This document shows positions 53,448 to 62,623 of a stretch of 64,000 nt of DNA, one piece after another. Every line of letters begins with the position of its first letter. Positions within the stretch are counted from its first letter, which is position 1. Made by a program: the position numbers and the translations under genes. The stretch lies in the NCBI RefSeq assembly GCF_018127745.1, contig NZ_CP072333.1, forward strand, positions 186,001 to 250,000, written 5' to 3'. The notes below the pieces were generated by a model. It was not told where the DNA came from, ran no database searches, and was given only the letters and a program-made list of their open reading frames with translations. The DNA is from Porphyromonas sp. oral taxon 275. Lineage in GTDB: Bacteria > Bacteroidota > Bacteroidia > Bacteroidales > Porphyromonadaceae.

Positions 53448-54740
53448 CTACTTGTCGAGGTAGTAGCGGAGCAGCTTGTCTAGGGCTAGGTGGCAGGCAG
53501 GGCAGAAGTCCTTGGTGCGGTTGGTACGCATGCGGCAGTCGTAGCTAGCGCGGTACATGCCCTTGCTGCTGTAGGCCGCGCCCTCATAGAGCCCGACGGG
53601 GTACTTCTTCGCCTGAGCGGCGGGCGTGGGGCGAGGCGTCTTCTTGGGGATCAGCGCCGACCACTTCGTGCCCTCGAAGGCCTTGAGGTTCGTCACGTTC
53701 TGCTCCCAGGGCTCGATGGCGGAGGAATAGGTGTCGCTCATCGTGTCCTGCTCGTAGAAGTACTCATCCGCGAGCCCCCCGAAGCTGTGACCGAACTCGT
53801 GGACGATCACCGGCAGGTACTCCTTGTGGTGCGTCGAGCTCAGCAGGTAGGAGTTGTAGAAGCCGCCCCCGCCGTAGACGTCCGTATTGGCCAGGATGAT
53901 GATATGCTCGTAGGGGATACCCGCTAGGGCATCGTGCACCGTCTTGAGGCGGCGCGTCGTCAGGTAGCGCTCGCTGTAGAAGGTGTCGAAGTGCGAGCCG
54001 AAGGCCGTGCGCGGCCACTGCCCGAGGCGGGGCACAGCCACGCCCGTCTGCTCGGAGGGCGTGAGGACAGCCACGACGTTGAAGCGCTGGCGGTGGCTCT
54101 TAAAGGGCTCGTAGGAGAAGATGGCCTCGGTGGCTGCCTTGGCATCCTCGAGGAAGGTAGGCAGCTCAGCCTCCGTGTAGCCCTCGGCGAGGATCGCCAG
54201 GTCGATGCAGTCCGCCGCCGAGCCCGAGTGGATGAGGTACTGCTGGGGGTACTTGGACTGGGCGCTGTGCTTGTGGATAAGTATATCCTTGGGGTCGATG
54301 CGCTGCGTCTGCTGGGCGATCAGCTCATTGTGCGCGCCGCTCAGCTCGAGGGTCACGAGGACGGGGCGCTGGGGCCAGGGCACGAGGACGACCTCCTGAT
54401 AGGAGCTGTGCTTGCCCTTGGCCTCATCCGTCAGGCGCCACTCCTGGTAGAGCGTGTTGAAGGAGGTGCAGTAGATCAGGCGCCCTGTGGCCTCATCGCG
54501 CACCCAGAGGCGGGCGTTGCCCTGTAGGGCGAGGCTGTCGAGGTGATGACGGCGTCCCGCCCATACGGGCATGAGGTGCGCCTCCTCGGGCGTGACCTTG
54601 GTCTCGGTCTGCGTGCCTGCGAGGATGTAGTCCAGACGTAGCGTGCTGTCGGCAAAGTACTGCTTGAAGTCCTGTGCCGAGGCACTGCCAGCCGTGAGCA
54701 GCGCCGCGATGAGGACCAGGAGTCTAGTGTAGTAGTGCAT
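53448..54740 (-). CDS. M64 family zinc metallopeptidase, exported
   Basis: A 430-residue protein with signal peptide (cleaved after GSASA) and the zinc motif HEFGHSFGGLADE near residue 316, which defines the M64 (IgA peptidase) family. The N-terminal 120 residues form the usual beta domain, and IDLAILAEGYT opens the catalytic domain. The end carries CRMRTN...FCPACH cysteines. There is no C-terminal type IX secretion domain, so it is probably periplasmic or released by another route. The substrate is not known; IgA cleavage should not be assumed. Confidence 0.87.
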   Translation of the reverse strand: MHYYTRLLVLIAALLTAGSASAQDFKQYFADSTLRLDYILAGTQTETKVTPEEAHLMPVWAGRRHHLDSLALQGNARLWVRDEATGRLIYCTSFNTLYQEWRLTDEAKGKHSSYQEVVLVPWPQRPVLVTLELSGAHNELIAQQTQRIDPKDILIHKHSAQSKYPQQYLIHSGSAADCIDLAILAEGYTEAELPTFLEDAKAATEAIFSYEPFKSHRQRFNVVAVLTPSEQTGVAVPRLGQWPRTAFGSHFDTFYSERYLTTRRLKTVHDALAGIPYEHIIILANTDVYGGGGFYNSYLLSSTHHKEYLPVIVHEFGHSFGGLADEYFYEQDTMSDTYSSAIEPWEQNVTNLKAFEGTKWSALIPKKTPRPTPAAQAKKYPVGLYEGAAYSSKGMYRASYDCRMRTNRTKDFCPACHLALDKLLRYYLDK

Positions 54741-54784
54741 AGTGTGGATATGGTGGATAAGTATGGGGAATAGCTGGGTCGCGC

Positions 54785-55711
54785 CTAGCGCTCCCGTAGG
54801 GCGCCGTACATACGCTCGTAGAGGGGGAGCTCCAGCCCGAGGGCGCGTGCCGTATGCACGACATAGCCCGTGAGGTTCTCCAGCTCGGTGGGGCGCCCGT
54901 GCATGAAGTCCACGTGCATCGAGCTCGTACTGGAGGGGATCATGAAGGTCTGCCGCTCGAGGGTGCGCTCTACGGCGTCTTCGCCTAGGTCATGCCCTAG
55001 GGCGGTGAAGAGCTGGCAGAGCTCCTCGATGAGCCCGCGCATCTCCTCGGGGTGCTGGCTGAGGGCCTCGCCGACGGTCATATCATAGTAGCTGGTGCCT
55101 GTGGCGGTGGCGGAGATCATGAGGAACTTCTTGCGGATGAGCTCGCTGATGTCCTCGGGGTTGGTCGCCTGCACCCCGACCGACTCCAGCAGCTCCAGTA
55201 GCTCGGCCTCCTCGGCGCTGCGCTCGGGCTGTGCGTTGCCGAAGACGAAGCGCTCCCGCTCGGCCTCGAGGAGGATCTCCCCCGCGGCGGGCTTGCGCGC
55301 CGAGATGTAGACGCAGCCGTCCCAGACCTCGATGCCGGGGAGCAGCTCGCGGAGCTGATCGCTGATGTTGGCGCCGTTGAGCAGCGGCAGCACGATGGTC
55401 TCGGGCCCGATGATGGGGCGGAGCTGCTCGACGTTGGCCGCGAGGTCATAGCTCTTGGTCGCTAGGATCAGTAGATCTGTGACGGGGAGCTCGCGGGGAT
55501 CCTCCGCGAGGGCGTCCGGATAGACGGTGAAGTCGCGCTCGGGCGTATGAATGTGTAGGCCGCGCTCGGCGATGGCGGCACGGTGTGCTCCTCGGGCGAC
55601 GAAGTGGATCTGTCGGCCCTGTCCTTCCTGGGCGGCAGCGAGCAGCAGCATAGCGCCGTAGTAGCCGCCGACACCGCCCAGCCCTGATATGATGATGGTC
55701 TTGAATCGCAT
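54785..55711 (-). CDS. panE: Ketopantoate reductase family (2-dehydropantoate 2-reductase)
   Basis: A 308-residue protein with N-terminal dinucleotide motif GLGGVGGYYGAM at residues 9-20, the LLILATKSYD segment and the ApbA C-terminal domain with KFLMISATAT. It reduces ketopantoate to pantoate for coenzyme A. The frame is open back to 55741, but the ATG at 55711 gives a normal start, and the -7 box at 55739-55746 overlaps the longer version. No other pantothenate gene is near, and related reductases have other substrates, so the exact reaction is likely but not certain. Confidence 0.85.
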   Translation of the reverse strand: MRFKTIIISGLGGVGGYYGAMLLLAAAQEGQGRQIHFVARGAHRAAIAERGLHIHTPERDFTVYPDALAEDPRELPVTDLLILATKSYDLAANVEQLRPIIGPETIVLPLLNGANISDQLRELLPGIEVWDGCVYISARKPAAGEILLEAERERFVFGNAQPERSAEEAELLELLESVGVQATNPEDISELIRKKFLMISATATGTSYYDMTVGEALSQHPEEMRGLIEELCQLFTALGHDLGEDAVERTLERQTFMIPSSTSSMHVDFMHGRPTELENLTGYVVHTARALGLELPLYERMYGALRER

Positions 55712-55738
55712 GTATTTATCCTGAGGTAGTCTATAGAG

Positions 55739-55746
55739 CAAATGTA
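55739..55746 (-). promoter_or_regulatory. Promoter -7 box of panE
   Basis: On the minus strand this reads TACATTTG, 28 bases upstream of the ATG at 55711, which supports that start. Confidence 0.5.
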
Positions 55747-55851
55747 GTCAAAAAGGCCGAGAGCCCCCCTCCGTCCTTCGGCCTCCTACCTCCGCTGCTG
55801 CGCCCCTCCTCGGGGGTAAGTCTTGGTCGTGTCCTCGTCCTCCCTTCCGCG

Positions 55852-55944
55852 CGCTGAGGGATATCAGTCAGCTCCGTGAGGGGTGTCAGTCAGTGCGCTG
55901 AGGGATAGCAGTCAGAGGCGTGAGGGATATCCCTCACGGAGCTC
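55852..55944 (+). repeat. 22-bp palindromic repeat array, GC-type, locus F
   Basis: Four units start at 55856, 55878, 55900 and 55922, exactly 22 bases apart. The last contains the perfect 20-base palindrome CGTGAGGGATATCCCTCACG; the first three end in CAGTCAG. It lies between the divergent panE and alcohol dehydrogenase genes. Nothing else is seen in the 467-bp gap apart from the two promoters. Confidence 0.9.
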
Positions 55945-56135
55945 AGATAGGGCTCGGTGGGCAGGGCTTGGCTGGCTAGGGGCGCCTCCGTGGCTTGGCT
56001 TGGGCAGGCTGTCCCCTCTAGGGCGCTGCGCCTTCGGCCGTCCTCGGCGGGCTGTCCTTCAGCCCCTTAGCCTAGCCCGAAGGCTCGTGCTCCGACGGAT
56101 CGCTCGGCTGCGGGCTGGGAGTGGAGCGAAAGGGC

Positions 56136-56143
56136 TACCTTTG
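56136..56143 (+). promoter_or_regulatory. Promoter -7 box of the alcohol dehydrogenase gene
   Basis: TACCTTTG, 36 bases upstream of the ATG at 56179. Confidence 0.5.
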
Positions 56144-56178
56144 CCCCCATAAGTCACCCTACATTGCTTCGACTCGCT

Positions 56179-57222
56179 ATGAAAGATGTTAAGGCCTATG
56201 GTGCGCGGGCTATAGACGCACCCCTGGAGCTCATGACGATACAGCGTCGCGAGCTCCGTCCGCAGGATGTGGAGTTCGAGATCCTCTACTGCGGTATCTG
56301 TCACTCCGACCTGCACCGCCTCAAGGGAGAGTTCGGCCGCTCCCATTACCCCCTTGTCCCAGGGCATGAGATCCTGGGGCGGGTGACGGCGCTGGGTTCG
56401 GCGGTCAAGGACTTCAAGCTAGGCGAACTGGTCGGTGTCGGCTGCATCGTCGACAGCTGCGGGCACTGTAGCTGCTGCCAGGAGGGTCTGGAGCAGTTCT
56501 GCACCGAGGGCGTCTCCTTCTCCTTCAATGGGATCGACCGCGTCTCGGGGGGCTACACCTACGGCGGCTTCTCCAAGAGCTACGTCTGCGAGGATAAGTA
56601 TGTGCTGCATATGCCGCCCTTCGAGCAGCTCGCTATGGCTGCACCGCTACTCTGCGCAGGGATTACGGTCTACTCGCCTCTGAGGCACTGGCAGGCGGGC
56701 CCAGGCAAGCATGTCGGCATCCTCGGGATCGGGGGGCTGGGGCATCTGGCGGTGCGCATCGCCAAGGCTATGGGTGCTGAGGTCACCGTCTTCACCTCCT
56801 CGCCCGCCAAGGTCGCCGACGCCGAGCGCCTCGGCGCCGACCGTGCCGTACTCTCCTCAGACGAGGAGGCGATGAAGGCCCTACGTGGGCAGCTCGATCT
56901 CATCATCGACACCGTATCGGCGGGACACGAGGTCAACGCCTACCTCACACAGCTCAGCGTCGATGGCAGCGTGGTGGTCGTAGGCCTGCCCGCCGAGCCC
57001 CTCAAGGTCTCGGCAGGCCTGCTCGTACACGGCCGCCGCAGCCTCTCGGGCTCCAATATTGGGGGGATCGCCGAGACGCAGGAGATGCTGGACTTCTGCT
57101 ACCAGCACGGCATCGTCGCCGAGGGCGAGGTGCTGCCCGTGAGCCAGGTCAATGAGGCGCTGGCGCGCCTGGAGCGCGGGGACATCCACTACCGCTTCGT
57201 CCTCGACATGCAGGAGCTCTAG
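56179..57222 (+). CDS. Zinc-dependent alcohol dehydrogenase, cinnamyl/YahK-like branch
   Basis: A 347-residue MDR-family NADP-type oxidoreductase. Catalytic zinc ligands are in CGICHSDLH and PGHE, structural zinc ligands in CGHCSCCQEGLEQFC, and the Rossmann motif in GILGIGGLGHLAV. The segment GVSFSFNGIDRVSGGYTYGG is typical of the aldehyde reductase/cinnamyl alcohol dehydrogenase group (YahK, YjgB). It reduces aldehydes to alcohols. An in-frame TTG start exists at 56164, but the ATG at 56179 is preferred. It stands alone. Confidence 0.92.
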   Translation: MKDVKAYGARAIDAPLELMTIQRRELRPQDVEFEILYCGICHSDLHRLKGEFGRSHYPLVPGHEILGRVTALGSAVKDFKLGELVGVGCIVDSCGHCSCCQEGLEQFCTEGVSFSFNGIDRVSGGYTYGGFSKSYVCEDKYVLHMPPFEQLAMAAPLLCAGITVYSPLRHWQAGPGKHVGILGIGGLGHLAVRIAKAMGAEVTVFTSSPAKVADAERLGADRAVLSSDEEAMKALRGQLDLIIDTVSAGHEVNAYLTQLSVDGSVVVVGLPAEPLKVSAGLLVHGRRSLSGSNIGGIAETQEMLDFCYQHGIVAEGEVLPVSQVNEALARLERGDIHYRFVLDMQEL

Positions 57223-57256
57223 GCAGGGCCTCTTCGCCCAAGGAAGACAAAAGCAA

Positions 57257-57290
57257 GGCCCCCAGCGACAGAGCTCTGTCGCTGGGGGCC
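57257..57290. terminator. Bidirectional terminator
   Basis: A perfect 34-base palindrome (GGCCCCCAGCGACAGAG and complement) between the convergent dehydrogenase and SusD-like genes. Confidence 0.8.
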
Positions 57291-57352
57291 TATTCATTGG
57301 GTCAGCCTCGGGGGGCAGCGGGGGGACTGCCCTCGAGCGGGAGGGGGTGCGG

Positions 57353-59086
57353 CTAGTTGTGCGTAGCGTTCTGCGTCAGCTTGCCCGGGTAGGAGTTGAT
57401 AGCTCCCTGTGGAATGAAGTAGACGACGCGGTAGTCCGTGGCGGGGATATCCTCGAGCTGGTGGTGGGCTCCTGGATAGCGGCGGGTCAGGGCGCGGCCG
57501 TTGCGGAAGACGTCGTAGCTACGCTCGGCCTGGAAGGCGAGCTCCAGCTGGCGCTCCTTGTCGATGCGGTCGGGGGCGTTGGCCGCGCTCAGATCACTGT
57601 ACTTAGCCCCAGGGATGGAGCGGGTACGGATGAGGTTGAGGTCGGTCTGCGCCTCGCCGTAGCGCCCGAGCTTGGCCAGGGCCTCAGCGCGGTTGAGGTA
57701 GACTTCCCCAAGGCGCGAGATGAGGGGAGAGTGCAGGTGGCTCTCCTCACCCTCGCGGGAGCACTTGGTGATGTAGAACATTGGGTAGGCTCTATTGAGG
57801 GCGATCTTGTAGTCCAGCAGACCTGTGTACACCTTGCCATCGCTGTAGGTGATGCGGTAGCGCCCTTCGGAGGCATTGACGGGCGTGAGCTCGTAGCTCT
57901 TGGTCTGCTTGGCGCCGCCGACGGTGACCTCCTCGGTCGCGGTGATCTTACTACCTGTGCGCTGGATCGGGAGCTGGAGGTAGTTTTGGTCGCCGCTCTG
58001 CTCGGTCTTGATGAAGCGCAGTACCTCGACATTGCCCTCCTCATAGACGGGCTCGATGAAGGCGGCGCGGGCGTCTACGATGCGACGGTTGTGGTCGGGT
58101 CGGTAGTCGTTGCGCCCCGTCTCGTCGAGCATCTGGAGGTACTTGGCACTGGCGTACATCTCACCCCAGCCCATGCCGCCGATATTGGCGTACATCCCCC
58201 CGACGCCGTAGTAGTGATCGTAGCCTGAGTACTCGGATGCGAGGCGACGGATGACGAAGATGGACTCCTTGTTGGACTGCGGGAGGATCCTCGGGTAGCG
58301 CATGAAGTCCTCACGTGAGAGGAGCTGGTACTGGCCGCTGGCGATGACCTTGGTGGCGTAGTCGACCGCTAGCTGGGCGTACTGCGCGTTCGGCTGCTCC
58401 CAGGTGCCGCTCATGTAGAGGTAGACGCGGGAGAGGATCGCCTGGGCAGCGCCCTTGGAGGCATAGCTGGGGTCGCCCTCGCTGACGGGCAGCAGTTCCT
58501 CAGCCTTCGTAAGGTCGGCGATGATCTGCTTGTAGCTCTCGGCCACGGTAGCACGGTCGGGGAGGGTGAACTTGCCGAAGACATTATCGGGCGTGCCATT
58601 GACTAGCGGTACGCCGAGGTTCTTCTCGGGATCCTGGTAGTAGGGACGTCCATAGGCGCGCACTAGGTAGTAGTAGAGCAGGCCGCGTACGAAGTAGCAC
58701 TCGCCGACGCGTGCCTTGACGGCGGCATCGGTGGAGGCCTCGTAGAGCTTGATCGTATTGGAGGCCTGGGCTATGGCCTTGTAGCTATTGTCCCAGAAGG
58801 ACTGCAGGCGGTAGTTATTGGGCGTACGGTTGAAGGTGATGAACTCGAAGAAGGCGTCGGTCGAGGCCCCACGTATCATGATGTTGTCACCCGCGTACTC
58901 GCCGCAGCGGTGCATGGGGTCGCTCCAGGCCTTGAGCTGGGCGTAGACCCCGCGTACCATACCGTCGATGGCCTCTTCGGGGGACTCGGTGATACGCGAG
59001 GAGGACATGTGTCCCTTGGGCTCGCGGTCTATGGAGCAGGCTACGAGCAGCCCTGAGGCTAGCAGGAGCGTGAGTATCTTATTCAT
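57353..59086 (-). CDS. RagB/SusD-family outer-membrane lipoprotein
   Basis: A 577-residue lipoprotein (lipobox LLVAC, cysteine 17) with the SusD fold: N-terminal TPR-like helices, DNSYKAIAQASNTIKLYE, YYLVRAYGRPYY and the C-terminal ERQLELAFQAERSYDVFRNG that marks the family. It caps the SusC-like barrel and helps bind oligomeric nutrients. It starts 20 bases after the susC-like gene. No glycan enzymes are nearby, so a peptide substrate, as for P. gingivalis RagAB, is plausible. Confidence 0.92.
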   Translation of the reverse strand: MNKILTLLLASGLLVACSIDREPKGHMSSSRITESPEEAIDGMVRGVYAQLKAWSDPMHRCGEYAGDNIMIRGASTDAFFEFITFNRTPNNYRLQSFWDNSYKAIAQASNTIKLYEASTDAAVKARVGECYFVRGLLYYYLVRAYGRPYYQDPEKNLGVPLVNGTPDNVFGKFTLPDRATVAESYKQIIADLTKAEELLPVSEGDPSYASKGAAQAILSRVYLYMSGTWEQPNAQYAQLAVDYATKVIASGQYQLLSREDFMRYPRILPQSNKESIFVIRRLASEYSGYDHYYGVGGMYANIGGMGWGEMYASAKYLQMLDETGRNDYRPDHNRRIVDARAAFIEPVYEEGNVEVLRFIKTEQSGDQNYLQLPIQRTGSKITATEEVTVGGAKQTKSYELTPVNASEGRYRITYSDGKVYTGLLDYKIALNRAYPMFYITKCSREGEESHLHSPLISRLGEVYLNRAEALAKLGRYGEAQTDLNLIRTRSIPGAKYSDLSAANAPDRIDKERQLELAFQAERSYDVFRNGRALTRRYPGAHHQLEDIPATDYRVVYFIPQGAINSYPGKLTQNATHN

Positions 59087-59106
59087 ATCGTAGGATGCAG
59101 ACTAGG

Positions 59107-62100
59107 TTAGAGGGAAAGGTTGAGCCCGAAGACGACCTTGCGTACAGGAGGGTAGACCCCAGGCAAAGTCGTGCCCATGACGGTACCCGAGGAGGAGGGC
59201 AGCTCGGGGTCGACGCCGGAGTACTTGGTGAAGGTCAGGAGGTTCTCGGCGTTGACGTACAGGCGCAGCGACTGGATCTTGAGCTGCGGCAGGGAGAAGT
59301 TGTAGCCGAGGGATAGGCTGCGGAGCTTGAGGAAGGAGGCGTCCTCGAGGTAGCGAGAGGAGGCCTTGTTGCCGCCATCCTTATTGTTGTAGAGGGCGCG
59401 GGGGTGGGTGGCCTCATCGCCTGCCTTCTGCCAGCGCGACCAGCCTGGGCGCAGGACCATCTGATTGCGGTCAGCGTAGGCAAGATCGGAGTCGTACTCC
59501 TGGCGCGAGTAGTTGTAGATCTGTCCGCCGAGGGAGTAGCCGAAGGCCAGTGCGAAGTCGAGCTGACGCCAGCGCAGGTTGGTCGAGAAGCCCCCGAAGA
59601 GCTTGGGGGCAGCGTTGCCGAGCTTGTAGTAGTCAGCCTCGGCGTAGTTCTTGGTCACGACCTTGCCGCCCTTGCCATCGTCCTTGTACCACTGGGGGCG
59701 TCCGTCCTCCTTGTTGACGCCTGCCCACTCCTTCATATAGTAGGTGTCGATGGGCGAGCCGATCTCCAGGATGCGGGAGGCCGTACCCGAGATGCCCGTA
59801 CCGTCACCGATGATCACGGGCTTGGCTACGAACTGACCTGTCGTGGCGTCGTACTGGCGGAAGATGTCGGTCAGCTTGTTGGCGTTGTGCCCGAGGTTGG
59901 CGTCGAGGCTCCAGGTAAAGTCCTTGCTACGGATGACGTCGCCGCCGATGGCGAATTCGACCCCACGATTGTCCATCTTCCCGATGTTGCGGTAGATGTT
60001 GGTGACGCCGATGAGGCCCGTTACGGGGACGTTGTAGAGGATGTTGTCGGTCTTCTTGGAGTAGAGGTCGAGGTTGAAGTGCAGGCGGTTATCCCAGAGC
60101 GAAGCATCGATCCCGAAGCCCGTCGTATAGGTGCGCTCCCAGGTGAGGTCGGGGTTGCCGAGCTGGGAGATGAGCATCCCGGGGCGGCCGTCGTAGTTGG
60201 CCGAGACGGAGTAGAGGTCGTACTGGGGATAGAGGGCCTCGGGGCGGTTCCCAGCCGAGCCGTAGGAGAGACGGAGCTTGAGCTGGTCGACACCCTGGAG
60301 GTGGAACCACGACTCGCGGTGGACGTTCCACCCGCCACTGATGGAGAAGAGCGTGCCGTACTTGGCATTGGAGCCGAGGTTGGAGGCGCCGTCACGACGG
60401 ATCGAGCCCTCGAGGAGGTAGCGCCCGTCGTAGCTGTAGCGGGCGTTGGCGAAGACGGACTGCACGGCCCACTCCGCGATGCCGCCGCGGGCACGCTCGG
60501 GCTTGGCCGTGATGTCCAGCACCTCGAAGCCAGGGATGAAGCCTATGCCGTAGGCGTCGAGTGTCTTGCCCCAGTAGTCGTTGTACTCATAGGCCAGCAG
60601 CCCGTTGAGGCTGTGCTTGTCCCAGCTGTTGCTGGTCAGTAGCTTCTGGTTGGTGTACTTGCGCAGCACCTCAGCGCGGTACTCGGTGATACGTCCGTTG
60701 ACGCTCTCGCCCGCGCTGGAGCGTGGGTCGGAGTAGCTGCGGCTAGCGTGGTGCACGTACTTGAGGTTGTTGACCGAGGAGAAGGTGAGCCAGGGCGTGA
60801 GGCGCAGGTCGAGGTCGAGGCTGCCCATGAACTCGTAGTTGCGCGCGTCGCCATGGTTCCACTGCAGGTCACGGATGTAGTTGGTGCCCGTACGGTTCAC
60901 CCAGCCGCTGTAGCGGTGCGGTACGGGCTTGCCGTCCTTGTCGTAGGGGCTATCCCAGGGGAGCATGGAGTACATGGCCGTGACGGAGTACTGGCGGTCG
61001 TCCGTCGTCTGCATTGCCCCGCTGATGGAGGGGCGTATCGTCAGGGCCTCGAAGGGTCGGTAGTTGGTCTTGGAGCGGAAGTTGAAGCGCTGGTAGTCGA
61101 AGCCCTTGACGGCGCCCTGCTCCTTGTAGTAGCCGATGGAGAAGAAGGAGTTGAGGCTCTCGCTACCGCCCTGCATGGAGAGGCTGTAGTCCTGGGTCAC
61201 GCCGGTGCGTGTGGCGAGCTTCCACCAGTCGAAGTTATCGTTGCGGAGCTCGGGCTTCCAGCGGTCGAACTTCAGTGCCTCGGGGTTCTGCACCGAGGCG
61301 AAGTAGTCGTAGAGCTCTGCGCCCGTCATCATGCGCTGATTGCCATTGTGCAGCATGCTGACGCCCGCACGTAGGGCGGCCGATACCTTGACCTTGCCCG
61401 AGCGGCTGCTCTTGGTCGTGACGACGACGACCCCATTGGCCCCAGCCGATCCGTAGATGGCGGTGGAGGCGGCGTCCTTGAGGACGGTCACGGCCTCGAT
61501 GTCCTGTGGACTGAGCTGGCCGGGGTCGTCCCCGACGATGACGCCATCGATGACCCAGAGGGGGCGCGTATTCCCGTTGAGCGTGGCCTGCCCACGGATG
61601 ACGACGGCGGCGCTGGAGCCTGGCTGTGCCGAGCCTGGGGCGACATAGACGCCTGGAGCCTTACCATTGAGGAGGTTGGCCACAGAGGGCGTGGTGAGGT
61701 CCTTGAGCTTGGAGTCCTTGAGGCTGATCATCGCCCCGGTGAGGCTCTCCTTGCGCTGGGTGGTGTAGCCGAGCACGACCAGCTCGCCGAGGGTACGGGC
61801 GTTCTCCTTGAGCTTGATCGTCTGCGACCCGCTGGTGGCGCTCACCTCGATCGTCTGGTAGCCGATGCAGGAGATGACGAGCACGCTGCCCGGGGCTGCG
61901 GCGAGGCTGTAGCGCCCCTGCACGTCGGTGACGGTGCCGAGGTGCCTATTGCCCTTGACGGTGATGCTGGCGCCGATGATGGCTTCACCACTCTGGGCGT
62001 CTACGACCTGGCCGCGTAGCTTGGCGCTGTTGGTGCTCTGCTGCTCGGGCTGAGCGGAGCTGCCGCTGCTCGGGGAGGCCTGTAGCCCCAGAGGGAGGAG

Positions 62101-62175
62101 TCCCGGGAGGAGCAGGGCTAGGACGAGGCTCTTGCGCAGGCTCGCTCTAGCGAAGGGAAGTAATTGGTTCTTCAT
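59107..62175 (-). CDS. RagA/SusC-family TonB-linked outer-membrane transporter
   Basis: A 1022-residue protein with signal peptide, a carboxypeptidase-D regulatory-like domain (about 50-130, LRGQVVDAQSGEAIIGASI), plug with the SusC motif VIRGQATLNGNTRPLWVIDG and GSAGANGVVVVTTK, and a 22-strand barrel ending VVFGLNLSL. Together with the SusD-like lipoprotein it imports oligopeptides or oligosaccharides using TonB energy. A good -33/-7 promoter lies at 62219-62249. Confidence 0.93.
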   Translation of the reverse strand: MKNQLLPFARASLRKSLVLALLLPGLLPLGLQASPSSGSSAQPEQQSTNSAKLRGQVVDAQSGEAIIGASITVKGNRHLGTVTDVQGRYSLAAAPGSVLVISCIGYQTIEVSATSGSQTIKLKENARTLGELVVLGYTTQRKESLTGAMISLKDSKLKDLTTPSVANLLNGKAPGVYVAPGSAQPGSSAAVVIRGQATLNGNTRPLWVIDGVIVGDDPGQLSPQDIEAVTVLKDAASTAIYGSAGANGVVVVTTKSSRSGKVKVSAALRAGVSMLHNGNQRMMTGAELYDYFASVQNPEALKFDRWKPELRNDNFDWWKLATRTGVTQDYSLSMQGGSESLNSFFSIGYYKEQGAVKGFDYQRFNFRSKTNYRPFEALTIRPSISGAMQTTDDRQYSVTAMYSMLPWDSPYDKDGKPVPHRYSGWVNRTGTNYIRDLQWNHGDARNYEFMGSLDLDLRLTPWLTFSSVNNLKYVHHASRSYSDPRSSAGESVNGRITEYRAEVLRKYTNQKLLTSNSWDKHSLNGLLAYEYNDYWGKTLDAYGIGFIPGFEVLDITAKPERARGGIAEWAVQSVFANARYSYDGRYLLEGSIRRDGASNLGSNAKYGTLFSISGGWNVHRESWFHLQGVDQLKLRLSYGSAGNRPEALYPQYDLYSVSANYDGRPGMLISQLGNPDLTWERTYTTGFGIDASLWDNRLHFNLDLYSKKTDNILYNVPVTGLIGVTNIYRNIGKMDNRGVEFAIGGDVIRSKDFTWSLDANLGHNANKLTDIFRQYDATTGQFVAKPVIIGDGTGISGTASRILEIGSPIDTYYMKEWAGVNKEDGRPQWYKDDGKGGKVVTKNYAEADYYKLGNAAPKLFGGFSTNLRWRQLDFALAFGYSLGGQIYNYSRQEYDSDLAYADRNQMVLRPGWSRWQKAGDEATHPRALYNNKDGGNKASSRYLEDASFLKLRSLSLGYNFSLPQLKIQSLRLYVNAENLLTFTKYSGVDPELPSSSGTVMGTTLPGVYPPVRKVVFGLNLSL

Positions 62176-62218
62176 CGTTTGTTCTAGCCGTTAGTGTTAG
62201 TGTAGGACTTAGATAGAG

Positions 62219-62249
62219 CAAATGTAGAGTCTTTGCCGCAGCCTCACAA
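62219..62249 (-). promoter_or_regulatory. Promoter of the SusCD pair
   Basis: On the minus strand CTTG (TTG near 62247-62249) and TACATTTG (62219-62226) are 20 bases apart, about 44 bases upstream of the start. Confidence 0.55.
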
Positions 62250-62324
62250 GGCTCTTTTCCTTAGAATCTTAAGGAAGCACCCGCCCACTGGCGAAGCCCT
62301 TCGCCGCAGCCCTTCCCCGCCCCT

Positions 62325-62410
62325 GAAGGATATCCCTCACGGCGCTGACTGACGTCCCTCAGCGCCGCGACTGGCGCCCCTCAGCGGACTGACTGATATC
62401 CCTCACGGAG
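62325..62410 (-). repeat. 22-bp palindromic repeat array, GC-type, locus G
   Basis: Four units with CTC ends at 62338, 62360, 62382 and 62404, exactly 22 bases apart, minus orientation. On that strand three units end in AGTCAG or AGTCGC and the last is the near-palindrome TGAGGGATATCCTTCA. It lies between the divergent SusCD and siderophore-receptor promoters. Confidence 0.88.
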
Positions 62411-62536
62411 CTGGGGGCTAGCGCCCAGCCCGCTGGCGCCTCGGGCGGGGTAGATCGAGGCTCAGGCGAGGGCTACAGCAGCGCCCTTCGGCAAAGGCGC
62501 TCTGAGCCCTAGGCTCGTGGGCTCGACTATGTTTCG

Positions 62537-62544
62537 TATCTTTG
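62537..62544 (+). promoter_or_regulatory. Promoter -7 box of the siderophore-type receptor gene
   Basis: TATCTTTG, about 80 bases upstream of the ATG at 62624. Confidence 0.5.
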
Positions 62545-62623
62545 TAGCCGCTAGGGCAGGACAGACGCTGCCTTGGTGATAACCAAAGCCTTAAATAGGC
62601 ATTAACTCATTATTACTTCCTCT

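Noticed and set aside
53448..54740. M64 peptidase as a type IX secretion cargo
   Set aside because: The protein ends just after its last catalytic-domain helix and lacks a C-terminal sorting domain.
59404..60642. A 412-codon open frame antisense to the SusC-like gene
   Set aside because: Composition is that of an antisense shadow and the SusC-like barrel on the other strand is certain.
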